Assembly (NCBI GenBank): GCA_963769435.1
Contig: CAVYLN010000002.1
Span: 1,116,001 to 1,180,000 of the forward strand
DNA length: 64,000 nt
Source of the DNA: JADKAV01 sp963769435
GTDB lineage: Bacteria > Actinomycetota > Actinomycetes > S36-B12 > UBA10799
Direction: 5' to 3'
Every line of letters starts with the position of its first letter. The stretch's first letter is position 1. The notes under the pieces are model-generated. The model saw only the letters and a list, made by a program, of their open reading frames with translations. It was not told the DNA's origin and ran no database searches. Shown here in pieces: positions 38,816 to 46,951 of this stretch. A program made the translations under genes and the position numbers.

Positions 38816-39526
38816 CTATGTGGACGACGGCGCGGCGGGGATCTCCTGCATCTCGAGCTCCGCCCGGCTCTGGAGTCGCAGTCCCTTGGGTGTCACCCTG
38901 CGTTGCAGCACCGCCATGACCAGCTCCGCGATGATCGCCAGCAGAGCCGTGAGGATGGCACCGGCCAGGATCAGCGTGTTGTCCTGCAGGGCGAAACCGT
39001 CAACGACGTAACGGCCGAGCCCCCCACTGCCGACCAGTGCCGCCAACGATGCGGTCGCGACGACCTGGACCGTGGCGGTGCGCACACCCGCGGCGATCAG
39101 CGGCACCGCCAGCGGCACCTCGACCCGCGTGAGGATCCCGAAGCCGCTCATCCCCATCCCGCGCGCGGCGTCCTGCACCTCGTCGTCGACCGACGCGATT
39201 CCGGTGTACGTGTTGGTGAGCAGGGGCGGGATGGCGAACAGCGCGAGCGCCAGCACCGCCGCCAGGTTGCCGATCCCGATCTCGGGGATGGAGGCGAGGA
39301 TCGTCAGGACACCCAGGGTGGGGACCGCCCGCCCGACGTTGCCCACGTTCGTGGCCAGGAACGCGCCCTTGCGGATGTGTCCCAGCACGAGTGCCACCGG
39401 CAGCGCCACGACCAGCGCGATGGCCATGGCGTAGAGGCTGATCTGGATCTGCTCCCATGTGCGGACCGGGATACCGTTCTCCCCGGTCCAGTTCGCAGGA
39501 TCGGTGAACCATGAGATGACGTTCAT
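38816..39526 (-). CDS. Glycine betaine/choline-type ABC permease, second
   Basis: 236 residues: TWEQIQISLYAMAIALVVALPVALVLGHI, the EAA loop SVDDEVQDAARGMGMSGFGILTRVEVPLAVPLIAAGVRTA, and about five membrane helices. Family OpuBB/BD. Its ATG 39526 shares one base with the TGA of the other permease, so the two are co-translated as a heteromeric channel. Confidence 0.85.
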   Translation of the reverse strand: MNVISWFTDPANWTGENGIPVRTWEQIQISLYAMAIALVVALPVALVLGHIRKGAFLATNVGNVGRAVPTLGVLTILASIPEIGIGNLAAVLALALFAIPPLLTNTYTGIASVDDEVQDAARGMGMSGFGILTRVEVPLAVPLIAAGVRTATVQVVATASLAALVGSGGLGRYVVDGFALQDNTLILAGAILTALLAIIAELVMAVLQRRVTPKGLRLQSRAELEMQEIPAAPSST

Positions 39527-40203
39527 CAGGAAGCCCGCTTCCTCGTCCAGGGGACCGTGACCCGCTCGACGATCAGCAGCAGCAATTCGAAGAACACCGC
39601 CAGGAACACGCAGCACAGTGTTGCGGTCAGGATCTGGGCGTGCCAGAAGTTGTTCTGGAAGCCCGAGAGGATCAGCGTCCCGAACCCCCCGTAGCCGACG
39701 AGCGCACCGATCGTGACCATGCCGACGGTGCTGACGGTGGCGATGCGGATACCGGCCAGGATCGTGGGCATGGCCAGCGGGATCGAGACCCGCGTCAGGA
39801 TCTGCCGGTCGGTCAGGCCCATGCCGTTCGCGGCGTCCAGCACGTCTGCCGGAACCTCCTGCAGCCCCACCACGATGTTGCGCAGCACCACCAGCAGCGC
39901 GTACACCGCCAGCGCGATGATGACGGTCCACGGGCTCAGCCCGAAGACCGGCCAGAGCAGCGAGATGAGCGCCAGGGAGGGGATCGTGTACAGAACGCCG
40001 GACAGACCGAGGATGGGCCCGGACAGTGCCGGTGTTTTCCGGATCAGCATGGCCAGTGGGATCGCAACCGCGATCGCGAGGATCACCGAACCGACCGTCA
40101 GGTAGAGGTGCTCCTGTCCGGCGGAGACCAGTTCGGCCCAGTTGTCCTGCACGTAGGACCAGGACAACCACGGGTTGCTGGCGTCCGCGAGTATCGCCGA
40201 CAT
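39526..40203 (-). CDS. Glycine betaine/choline-type ABC permease, first
   Basis: 225 residues with five or six helices and the EAA loop EVPADVLDAANGMGLTDRQILTRVSIPLAMPTILAGIRIATV. ATG 40203 has TACGGT 7 nt upstream. It is divergent from its ATPase partner across a 71-bp region. Confidence 0.85.
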   Translation of the reverse strand: MSAILADASNPWLSWSYVQDNWAELVSAGQEHLYLTVGSVILAIAVAIPLAMLIRKTPALSGPILGLSGVLYTIPSLALISLLWPVFGLSPWTVIIALAVYALLVVLRNIVVGLQEVPADVLDAANGMGLTDRQILTRVSIPLAMPTILAGIRIATVSTVGMVTIGALVGYGGFGTLILSGFQNNFWHAQILTATLCCVFLAVFFELLLLIVERVTVPWTRKRAS

Positions 40204-40210
40204 GTGCTCG

Positions 40211-40216
40211 ACCGTA
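40211..40216 (-). promoter_or_regulatory. Putative -10 (TACGGT) of the permease/lipoprotein operon
   Basis: On the minus strand TACGGT is followed by 7 nt and the ATG at 40203. Together with TACCGT at 40261 it shapes a compact divergent leaderless promoter. Confidence 0.4.
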
Positions 40217-40260
40217 GCGCACCGGGCGCGGGCGGGGTCATACTCGACGCGAATCTGCGC

Positions 40261-40266
40261 TACCGT
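40261..40266 (+). promoter_or_regulatory. Putative -10 (TACCGT) of the transporter ATPase
   Basis: TACCGT lies 8 nt before ATG 40275. GGGAG (40269-40273) ends one base before the start codon, too close for a normal Shine-Dalgarno interaction. Confidence 0.4.
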
Positions 40267-40274
40267 CGGGAGCC

Positions 40275-41222
40275 ATGATCTCCTTGCAGGACGTCACGAA
40301 ACAGTACCCCGACGGAACCGTCGCGGTACACGATCTGACGCTGGAGGTCGATGAGGGCGTGATCTGCGCTCTGGTCGGGCCCTCAGGTTGCGGGAAGACC
40401 ACCACCATGCGGATGATCAACCGCCTGATCGAGCCTTCCAGCGGCACCATCCGGATCGCCGATGAGGACGTCGCCTCGATGGACCTGCAGCAGTTGCGCC
40501 GCCGGATCGGGTACGTGATCCAGAACGCGGGACTGTTCCCCCATTACACCGTGCGTCGCAACGTGGCCACCGTCTGCCGACTCCTCGGCTGGGACAAGAA
40601 GCGCACAGACGACCGCGTGAACGAGATGTTGGACCTCGTGGACCTCGATCCCGACACGTTCGCGGACCGCTACCCGCATCAGTTGTCCGGGGGGCAGCGC
40701 CAACGCGTCGGAGTGGCCAGGGCCCTGGCCGCCGACCCCCCGGTGATGCTGATGGACGAACCGTTCGGCGCGGTCGACCCGATCGCCCGCGGCCGTCTGC
40801 AGGACGAGTTCCTCGCGCTGCACGACAGGGTCCGCAAGACCGTCGTGCTGGTGACCCACGACATCGACGAGGCCGTGAAGCTCGGGGACCGCATCGCGGT
40901 GCTCAAGCAGGGGGGCTACCTCGAGCAGTACGACCGGCCGGCCGCAGTCCTGGGCTTCCCCACCAATGACTTCGTCGCGGACTTCGTGGGGTCCGACCGG
41001 GCCATCAAGAGACTGCGCGTGAGCCCCATCCCGGTGGCGGCCTTGGGCTCCGAGACCGTCGAGCCCGGTCCGGGCATCCTGGAGGTCCCGGCGGAGGCAT
41101 CGCTGTACGACCTGCTGGCAGCGGTGCTGCAGGCCGAGTCAAGTCTGGTGCGCGTCACTCCCGGGGGTCAGGCCGTCCGGATCGAGGACATCGACCGCCT
41201 GATGGAGGCGTCGCGGCCCTAG
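40275..41222 (+). CDS. Glycine betaine/choline-type ABC ATP-binding protein
   Basis: 315 residues: Walker A GPSGCGKTTTMRMINRL, Q-loop YVIQNAGLFPHYTVRRNVA, signature LSGGQRQRVGVARAL, Walker B VMLMDEPFGAVDPIARG and VTHDIDEAVKLGDRIAV. The C-terminal 70 residues are shorter than the usual tandem CBS region of OpuA/ProV, so osmotic control through CBS may be reduced or absent. It energises the two permeases encoded divergently. Confidence 0.85.
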   Translation: MISLQDVTKQYPDGTVAVHDLTLEVDEGVICALVGPSGCGKTTTMRMINRLIEPSSGTIRIADEDVASMDLQQLRRRIGYVIQNAGLFPHYTVRRNVATVCRLLGWDKKRTDDRVNEMLDLVDLDPDTFADRYPHQLSGGQRQRVGVARALAADPPVMLMDEPFGAVDPIARGRLQDEFLALHDRVRKTVVLVTHDIDEAVKLGDRIAVLKQGGYLEQYDRPAAVLGFPTNDFVADFVGSDRAIKRLRVSPIPVAALGSETVEPGPGILEVPAEASLYDLLAAVLQAESSLVRVTPGGQAVRIEDIDRLMEASRP

Positions 41223-41251
41223 CCCGGCAGAGCCAACCCCGGGGCGGCGGA

Positions 41252-41308
41252 ACAAACCCCGGCCGGCACGAAGCGTGCAGCAAACCCGGTCGAGCCGCAA
41301 AGCGTGCA
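41252..41308. repeat. Two imperfect 28-29-bp tandem units
   Basis: ACAAACCCCGGCCGGCACGA followed by AGCGTGCA, then GCAAACCCGGTCGAGCCGCA followed by AAGCGTGCA. A more degenerate copy precedes at about 41231. It lies in the 202-bp convergent spacer between the ATPase and the 41425 gene. GCACGAAGCGTGC (41267-41279) is itself a small hairpin. Confidence 0.55.
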
Positions 41309-41410
41309 AACATCTGTGCATTCAACGACGTCAGGTTCACAACCTTCGCCGTGCCGGACGCGGCGGTCCCCCCGTCGACGGCATCTCGAGCCGGTGCCGC
41401 GTGATCGGGG

Positions 41411-41424
41411 GCGCGGAACCGCGC
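41411..41424 (-). terminator. Hairpin GCGCGG-AA-CCGCGC next to the 41425 stop codon
   Basis: Perfect 6-bp arms immediately follow the stop codon of the minus-strand gene. There is no U-tract, so a terminator role is inferred from position only. Confidence 0.35.
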
Positions 41425-41706
41425 TCAGCCCCCGTGCTCGCGGATGTACGTCGCGTACCTGGCCACGAACAGCGGTTCGAGTTCCCCGACCTTCTCGTGG
41501 CCGAACGCCTCTTTCGCAGCGGACACCAATCCGAGCAGGGAGCCGGAGATGTCACCGAGCGATCCCCCCTCGTCGGAAACGTTCTCGAGTGCCGGGGTGT
41601 GCGTCAGAAGGTCGTAGAAGAACCCGATGTCGTGGCGCTTCTCGGCCAGTTCGAAGGCCTTGTGACGCAGTTCTTCGTACGGGAGATCCTCGAGTGCCTC
41701 GGCCAT
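41425..41706 (-). CDS. Small helical hypothetical protein
   Basis: 93 residues, acidic and apparently all-helical (EALEDLPYEELRHKAFELAEKRHDIGFFYDLLTHTPA, then GDISGSLLGLVSAAKEAFGHEKVGELEPLFVARYATYIREHG). No family recognised; no signal peptide or membrane segment. Start ATG 41706 is supported by TAGAGT 7 nt upstream. Confidence 0.7.
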   Translation of the reverse strand: MAEALEDLPYEELRHKAFELAEKRHDIGFFYDLLTHTPALENVSDEGGSLGDISGSLLGLVSAAKEAFGHEKVGELEPLFVARYATYIREHGG

Positions 41707-41713
41707 GGGATCG

Positions 41714-41719
41714 ACTCTA
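41714..41719 (-). promoter_or_regulatory. Putative -10 (TAGAGT) for the 41706 start
   Basis: On the minus strand TAGAGT is followed by 7 nt and ATG 41706. It overlaps the end of the DUF3180 gene, so a short separate transcript is likely. Confidence 0.4.
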
Positions 41720-42217
41720 GCCGACCCTGGGGTGCACCCAATCGGCCGCCGAGTCGGTGTCGTTCTCACCGCCGTCGTCGTCATCGCCGTCCCCCTTGAT
41801 CCGACAGATCCGCTCCAGCCACAACGCCGCGGCGATCACGAGCAGCCCTGCCACGACCGCGGCCAATGAGGCCAGACCGCGCTCCCTCGCGGCAAGGATG
41901 AACCACTGTCCCGCGAACCAGACCAGGAAACCTGCGTAGACCCCGGTGGCGATCGCGCCGGTTCGTGAAGCGGCCATGGCCAGCGCTGCCGTGCGGGCCG
42001 CCACGAACGGATCGACCGAACCCTCCCGCAGCCGCTTGCGGATCCCCATCGCCCAGAAGAACAGTGCCGCGGCCAGGATGAACAGGGTCGCGGGGGCGGT
42101 CCACGCGACCGGCACGCTGCGACCGGCGATCTCGTCCACGAGGTCGGCGAGAACCCATCCAGCGACCGCACTGACCACTCCCAGGGTCAGCAGCAGGCGC
42201 GCACTCGTGGGGCTCAC
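41717..42217 (-). CDS. DUF3180 membrane protein
   Basis: 166 residues with four helices (about residues 5-25, 36-54, 85-105 and 112-135), the conserved RTAALAMAASRTGAIATGVYAGFL, and a strongly acidic tail (GDGDDDDGGENDTD). DUF3180 genes follow folK in many actinobacteria. Its function is unknown. GTG 42217 overlaps the folK stop by 4 nt. Confidence 0.85.
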   Translation of the reverse strand: MSPTSARLLLTLGVVSAVAGWVLADLVDEIAGRSVPVAWTAPATLFILAAALFFWAMGIRKRLREGSVDPFVAARTAALAMAASRTGAIATGVYAGFLVWFAGQWFILAARERGLASLAAVVAGLLVIAAALWLERICRIKGDGDDDDGGENDTDSAADWVHPRVG

Positions 42218-42735
42218 CGCTCCACTGTACGCAGCAGTGGCCCCTTCCGGCGAACCCCTTGTCCGGTCAGTCGGTCTGCCACGGACTGCACGGTGTGTCC
42301 GTCGGGCAAGCGGAACCCGGGGTCGATCTGTGCCCACGGGACCATGACGAACGCACGTTCCCGAGCACGCGGATGGGGCAGCGTCAGCACCGGATCGTCG
42401 CTGACGACACCACCGTAAGCCAGCACATCGACATCGAGCGTGCGCGGACCCCAGCGGACCTCCCGCGTGCGGTCCCGGGCCTGTTCCGCGCGGTGAGCCG
42501 CCGCGAGGACCTCATCCGGGGACGCAGCGGTCCGCAGGACCACCACCGCGTTGTAGTACTCGGGCTGTTCCGGGCCACCGACCGGGTCCGTCTCGTAGAC
42601 GTCGGAGACGGCCACCGGCCCCAGTTCCGCGAGTATCTCGACAGCGGACTGCAGGGCAGCGACCCGGTCTCCGAGGTTCGCGCCCAGCGACAGAGCGACC
42701 GTCATCGGGCCAGCATCGTCTCCTTCGCCGGTCAT
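42214..42735 (-). CDS. folK: 2-amino-4-hydroxy-6-hydroxymethyldihydropteridine pyrophosphokinase
   Basis: 173 residues: VALSLGANLGDRVAALQSAVEIL, VSDVYETDPVGGPEQPEYYNAVVVL, RWGPRTLDVDVLAYGG and LPHPRARERAFVMVPWAQIDP, covering the HPPK substrate loops and the ATP/metal DVD. It makes the pyrophosphate ester used by FolP. ATG 42735 overlaps the folB stop by 4 nt; ATG 42705 is an alternative. Confidence 0.95.
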   Translation of the reverse strand: MTGEGDDAGPMTVALSLGANLGDRVAALQSAVEILAELGPVAVSDVYETDPVGGPEQPEYYNAVVVLRTAASPDEVLAAAHRAEQARDRTREVRWGPRTLDVDVLAYGGVVSDDPVLTLPHPRARERAFVMVPWAQIDPGFRLPDGHTVQSVADRLTGQGVRRKGPLLRTVER

Positions 42736-43085
42736 CGCGTGATCCGCACGATCACGTCCTCGAAGATCTCAGTCACGGGCGCATACGGCTTGTGCACGGC
42801 GATCGTCACCTGCTCCACACCGGCGAACTGCTTGACCCGGTCAGCGATGGTCGCGGCGAGCGTCTCGATCAGGCGCAGCGGTGGGCCCTCGACGATGCCG
42901 ACGACTTCGGAGGCGACGGCACCGTAGTCGACCGTGAGTTCCAGATCGTCCTGCGCCGCAGCGGGCGCGGTGTCCACCGACATCTCCACGTCGATCACGA
43001 AGGTCTGACCCATTTCCTGCTCGAACGGCAGCACCCCGTGATGACCCCGCGCCCGGATACCGAGCACGGTGATTGTGTCGCTCAT
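42732..43085 (-). CDS. folB: Dihydroneopterin aldolase
   Basis: 117 residues: ITVLGIRARGHHGVLPFEQEMGQTFVIDVEM, LELTVDYGAVASEVVGIVEGPPLRLIETLAATIADRV and VTIAVHKPYAPV, all typical of FolB. It cleaves dihydroneopterin to the hydroxymethylpterin. GCAGGAGGCGAC precedes the ATG 43085 on the minus strand, a good ribosome-binding site inside the folP end. Confidence 0.95.
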   Translation of the reverse strand: MSDTITVLGIRARGHHGVLPFEQEMGQTFVIDVEMSVDTAPAAAQDDLELTVDYGAVASEVVGIVEGPPLRLIETLAATIADRVKQFAGVEQVTIAVHKPYAPVTEIFEDVIVRITR

Positions 43086-43888
43086 GTCGCCTCCTGCCAC
43101 GCGTGTGCGACGCGCACCGCATCGTGATTACCCACCACATCATGGACCCGGACTCCCCACACCCCGCGCATGGCCGCGAGTGCACTGACGGCGGCGGTGG
43201 CCGTGTCCCGTCCGGCCTCGTCGCGCACTGCCCCGTCCTCCGCGAGAAGAGCCCCGAGGAAACGCTTGCGCGACGCGCCGATGAGCACCCGCGGACCGAT
43301 CGCCACGATCCGGTCCAGCCCGGCCAGCAACGCCCAGTTGTGATGCAGCTGCTTGGCGAACCCCAGTCCGGGGTCGAGGATCACCTTCTCCTCGCCGATC
43401 CCCGCGGCCACACATGCACTGAGGCGCTGCTCCAGGGCTCGCGCCACATCGTTGACCACGTCGTCGTAGTCGGTGAACCGCTGCATGTCCGCGGACTGTG
43501 CCCGCCAGTGCATCGCCACGTAGTCCACCCCGAGTTCGGCGACCGTCGCCAGCATGGAGTCGTCGGCGAGACCGCCGCTGACGTCGTTGACCATCCGCGC
43601 ACCCGCTGCCACACATGCCCTGGCCACGACCGCTCGCATCGTGTCGATACTGACGGCGACGCCAAGGTCCGCCAACGCGGAGACCACGGGCACCACACGT
43701 TCCAGTTCGGTCTCCAGAGCGACCCGCTGCGCGCCAGGGCGGGTCGACTCACCGCCGACGTCGACCCATCCAGCCCCGGCCAAGGCCATCTCGTGTCCGG
43801 CTTCGACAGCATCGGCCACCGAGGAGTAGCGTCCGCCATCACTGAACGAATCGGGCGTGACGTTGAGCACGCCCATCACAACGGTCAC
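43082..43888 (-). CDS. folP: Dihydropteroate synthase
   Basis: 268 residues: MGVLNVTPDSFSDGGRY (pterin and pyrophosphate site), VDVGGESTRPGA, VSIDTMRAVVARA, MVNDVSGGLAD, VILDPGLGFAKQLHHNWALL and IGASRKRFLGALL. It joins p-aminobenzoate and the pterin, and is the sulfonamide target. GTG 43888 overlaps the folE stop by 4 nt. Confidence 0.95.
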   Translation of the reverse strand: MTVVMGVLNVTPDSFSDGGRYSSVADAVEAGHEMALAGAGWVDVGGESTRPGAQRVALETELERVVPVVSALADLGVAVSIDTMRAVVARACVAAGARMVNDVSGGLADDSMLATVAELGVDYVAMHWRAQSADMQRFTDYDDVVNDVARALEQRLSACVAAGIGEEKVILDPGLGFAKQLHHNWALLAGLDRIVAIGPRVLIGASRKRFLGALLAEDGAVRDEAGRDTATAAVSALAAMRGVWGVRVHDVVGNHDAVRVAHAWQEAT

Positions 43889-44487
43889 CCGGCGAGGATA
43901 AGCGCCATCGCCTCCGCGCGCGTGGTCGAATCACGCAATTGCCCACGAACCGCGCTGGTCGTCGTCGTTGAACCGGGCTTACGGATGCCGCGCATCGCCA
44001 TGCACAGGTGCTCGCACTCGATGACCACGATCACCCCACGGGGCTGCAGGATGCGCTGCAGCGCGTCCGCGATCTGGGTGGTGAGGCGTTCCTGCACCTG
44101 CGGGCGCTTGGCATACACGTCCACCAGTCGCGCCAACTTGCTCAAGCCGGTGATACGCCCGTCGTCGGCCGGGATGTAGCCGACGTGCGCCTTGCCGAAG
44201 AACGGCACCAGGTGGTGCTCGCAGTGGCTCCACAGTTCGATGTCGCGCACGAGCACCAGTTCGTCGTGGGCGAGGTCGAACGTGGTGGTGAGGACCTCTT
44301 CGGGACCCTGCCGCATGCCGGCGAACACCTCGGCGTACATGCGGGCCACCCGCGCCGGGGTGTCCTTGAGCCCGTCGCGCTCGGGGTCGTCGCCCACGGC
44401 GTAGAGCAACTCCCGGATCGCCGCTTCGGCGCGGTCCTGGTCGAAGGGCGGGATCTCACGGTCAGGCAGGCTGATCGGGTTGGTCAT
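43885..44487 (-). CDS. folE: GTP cyclohydrolase I
   Basis: 200 residues: DTPARVARMYAEVFAG, the zinc ligands C89 and H92 in LWSHCEHHLVPFFGKAHVGYIP, LSKLARLVDVYAKRPQVQERLTTQIADAL, and C162 in ECEHLCMAMRGIRKPGS. It begins folate synthesis from GTP. ATG 44487 has CAGACT 6 nt upstream and starts the folE-folP-folB-folK-DUF3180 operon. Confidence 0.95.
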   Translation of the reverse strand: MTNPISLPDREIPPFDQDRAEAAIRELLYAVGDDPERDGLKDTPARVARMYAEVFAGMRQGPEEVLTTTFDLAHDELVLVRDIELWSHCEHHLVPFFGKAHVGYIPADDGRITGLSKLARLVDVYAKRPQVQERLTTQIADALQRILQPRGVIVVIECEHLCMAMRGIRKPGSTTTTSAVRGQLRDSTTRAEAMALILAG

Positions 44488-44573
44488 TGATCCAGTCTGG
44501 AGCACACAGGTCGCTCGCGCTCGAGATGTCCACGCGGGCCTCACCCTGCGCCGGGTGGTGGGGCGGCTCTGCA

Positions 44574-44713
44574 CGCACGAACTGGTTGGCGCCACCCTCG
44601 CCGGAACCACTTTCGGCGGGACAAATCCCCCCAAAAGCCCCAACCGGCCTTCCGGGAGCGCACGAAGTGGTTGAGAAGCGACCGATCGGGACGGTCGCCA
44701 ACCAGTTCGTGCG
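44574..44713. repeat. Family B double inverted repeat, copy 2
   Basis: Outer arms CGCACGAACTGGTTGGCG (44574-44591) and CGCCAACCAGTTCGTGCG (44696-44713) match over 18 bp. Inside lie AACCACTTTCGGCGGG (from 44606), a third GCACGAAGTGGTTG copy (from 44669) and a GCGACCG-N7-CGGTCGC hairpin (about 44678-44698). The same two-hairpin layout as 28410-28549; it sits between the ftsH stop and folE. Confidence 0.85.
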
Positions 44714-44748
44714 CCGGACGGGGAACCGCGGGTGGCAGGTGGTACGCC

Positions 44749-46704
44749 TCAGACGCCTGGTTCCGGCGCCGGAACCCCACTGCCGGAGCCGTTGCCGTTG
44801 GACCCGGCCGGGTACTCGACGGGGCCACGTTCATGGGGACGGCGGCGGGCGGACCCGGTCCACGCGGGCCGGGCGTCACGGCGACGCAACTCGGCGAAGA
44901 TGCCGGCGACCTGGTCCTTGTCCAAGGTCTCCTTCTCCAGCAGTTCGACGACCAGCCGGTCGAGGATGTCGCGGTTGTCGAAGAGGATCTCGTAGGCCTC
45001 CTGGTGCGCCTGCTCGATCAGCGAACGCACCTCCTCGTCGATGGCCGCGGCGATCTCCTCGGAGTAGTCGCGGACGTGACCCATGTCCCGGCCCAGGAAT
45101 ACCTCGTTGTTCTCCTGGCCGTACCGGATCGCCCCGAGCCGCTCGGTCATGCCGTACTGCGTGACCATCGCCCGGGCGACCGCCGTGGCCTTCTCGATGT
45201 CGTTGGACGCCCCGGTCGTCGGGTCGTGGAAGACCATTTCCTCGGCTGCTCTTCCGCCGAGCATGTACGACAGCTGGTCCAGCATCTCGTTGCGCGTGGT
45301 GGAGTACTTCTCCTCGTCGGGCAGCACCATCGTGTACCCCAGGGCGCGACCCCGCGGCAGGATCGTGATCTTGTGAACCGGGTCGCTGTTCGGAAGCGCC
45401 GCGGCGACCAGGGCGTGACCGCCCTCGTGATAGGCCGTGATCCGCTTCTCCGCCTCGTTCATCAGCCGGGTGCGCTTCTGTGGGCCTGCCACCACCCGGT
45501 CGATCGCCTCGTCCACCGCTTCCGGCGTGATCAGCGTCTGGCTCTCACGCGCGGTGAGCAGGGCCGCCTCGTTGAGCACGTTGGCCAGGTCAGCGCCGGT
45601 GAATCCGGGGGTACGGCGGGCGATGGTCATCAGGTCGATGCCCGGGGCGATCGGCTTGCCCTTGACGTGCACCTTGAGGATCTCGGCGCGACCTTTGAGG
45701 TCCGGGCGCTCTACGGCGATCTGCCGGTCGAAGCGGCCCGGGCGAAGCAACGCGGGGTCGAGGATGTCGGGACGGTTGGTGGCAGCGATCAGGATGACGC
45801 CGCCCGAGACGTCGAACCCGTCCATCTCGACGAGCAACTGGTTGAGGGTCTGCTCCCGCTCGTCGTGGCCACCGCCGAGGCCAGCACCACGGTGGCGGCC
45901 CACGGCGTCGATCTCATCCACGAACACGATCGCCGGTGCGTTCGCCTTGGCCTGCTCGAAGAGGTCGCGAACGCGCGAGGCACCCACACCGACGAACATC
46001 TCCACGAAGTCGGACCCGGAGATGGAGTAGAACGGCACACCCGCCTCACCGGCGACGGCGCGGGCCAGAAGCGTCTTGCCGGTGCCGGGCGGGCCATAGA
46101 GCAGTACGCCCTTGGGAATCTTCGCCCCAACCGCCTGGAACTTGGCGGGCTGAGCCAGAAACTCCTTGATCTCCTCGAGTTCCTCACAGGCCTCATCCGC
46201 ACCTGCGACATCGGCGAAGGTGGTCTGCGGCATGTCCTTGGAGATCACCTTGGCCTTCGACTTGCCGAAGTTCATGATCCGGGAACCGCCACCCTGCATC
46301 TGCGACATGAAGAAGAACAGCAGCAGCACGATCAGCACGACGGGGAGCAGCGAGACCAGCAGGGTCACCAGGATGTTGTCCCTGGGCACCTCCACGGTGT
46401 AGCCGTCGGGCAGCTGGCCGGCGTCCTTCTTCGCCTGCAACTGGTTCTGCAGTTCGATGCCCTGACCGGTGATGTACTCCGAGCGGACCTCGGTGCCGTC
46501 CTGCAGGGTCAGTTCGATACGTTGCTCGCGGTCCACGAGTGTGGCCTGCTTGGCCTGGTTCTGCTCGATGTAGTCGACCGCCTGCCACGTGTCGACGTCT
46601 TTGACTCCGCCCACGCCGGATATGAGACTGCTGCCGAGCAGCACAAGTAGCACTGCCAGCAGAATCCACAGCAAAGGTCCCCGCGCAAGGCGCTTCATAT
46701 TCAT
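44749..46704 (-). CDS. ftsH: ATP-dependent zinc metalloprotease FtsH
   Basis: 651 residues: two N-terminal membrane helices (residues 11-30 and 111-133) with a periplasmic domain between, Walker A GPPGTGKT at 204-211, SRH segment, DEIDAVGRHRG, and the zinc motif HEGGHALVAAAL. The C-terminus ends in a low-complexity NGNGSGSGVPAPEPGV tail. It degrades membrane and regulatory proteins. ATG 46704 fits a leaderless start (TATCCT-N7-ATG), while ATG 46698 has GGAG at the right distance; either is possible. Confidence 0.95.
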   Translation of the reverse strand: MNMKRLARGPLLWILLAVLLVLLGSSLISGVGGVKDVDTWQAVDYIEQNQAKQATLVDREQRIELTLQDGTEVRSEYITGQGIELQNQLQAKKDAGQLPDGYTVEVPRDNILVTLLVSLLPVVLIVLLLFFFMSQMQGGGSRIMNFGKSKAKVISKDMPQTTFADVAGADEACEELEEIKEFLAQPAKFQAVGAKIPKGVLLYGPPGTGKTLLARAVAGEAGVPFYSISGSDFVEMFVGVGASRVRDLFEQAKANAPAIVFVDEIDAVGRHRGAGLGGGHDEREQTLNQLLVEMDGFDVSGGVILIAATNRPDILDPALLRPGRFDRQIAVERPDLKGRAEILKVHVKGKPIAPGIDLMTIARRTPGFTGADLANVLNEAALLTARESQTLITPEAVDEAIDRVVAGPQKRTRLMNEAEKRITAYHEGGHALVAAALPNSDPVHKITILPRGRALGYTMVLPDEEKYSTTRNEMLDQLSYMLGGRAAEEMVFHDPTTGASNDIEKATAVARAMVTQYGMTERLGAIRYGQENNEVFLGRDMGHVRDYSEEIAAAIDEEVRSLIEQAHQEAYEILFDNRDILDRLVVELLEKETLDKDQVAGIFAELRRRDARPAWTGSARRRPHERGPVEYPAGSNGNGSGSGVPAPEPGV

Positions 46705-46711
46705 CTCCTTG

Positions 46712-46717
46712 AGGATA
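46712..46717 (-). promoter_or_regulatory. Putative -10 (TATCCT) of ftsH
   Basis: On the minus strand TATCCT is followed by 7 nt and ATG 46704, and is directly preceded by the 23-bp inverted repeat at 46718-46740. Confidence 0.4.
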
Positions 46718-46740
46718 GAACGGACTTGACCAGTCCGTTC
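46718..46740. promoter_or_regulatory. Inverted repeat GAACGGACT-N5-AGTCCGTTC upstream of ftsH
   Basis: Perfect 9-bp arms with a 5-bp spacer abut the putative ftsH -10, where a repressor or activator dimer would sit. No other copy was noticed in the window. Confidence 0.5.
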
Positions 46741-46818
46741 ATTCCCATGGCCGTTCGGCGGTTGTGGCAGGGATGCCCCGGGGCCGGCTCACTGCGGCCA
46801 CCGGGCGCCTCCCGCACG

Positions 46819-46894
46819 CGAGGTTGGAGTTCGTGCACGAGGTTGGAGAAGACACGCGTGCGTTCTCCAACCTCGTGAACATTCTCCAACCTCG
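46819..46894. repeat. Family A modular palindrome, copy 3 (4 x 19 bp)
   Basis: Four abutting 19-bp units: direct CGAGGTTGGAGTTCGTGCA (46819-46837) and CGAGGTTGGAGAAGACACG (46838-46856), then inverted CGTGCGTTCTCCAACCTCG (46857-46875) and TGAACATTCTCCAACCTCG (46876-46894). The architecture is identical to 11585-11660. Confidence 0.85.
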
Positions 46895-46945
46895 CCGTGG
46901 GTGGCGCCCCGCCGTGGGTGGCGACCGCGCCGTGGGTGGCGCGCG
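46893..46945. repeat. Tandem array of 17-18-bp units
   Basis: Three copies of CGCCGTGGGTGGCG plus 3-4 variable bases at 46893-46909, 46910-46927 and 46928-46945. It follows the family A palindrome directly and ends 6 bp before the stop codon of hpt. Confidence 0.8.
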
Positions 46946-46951
46946 CGGACC

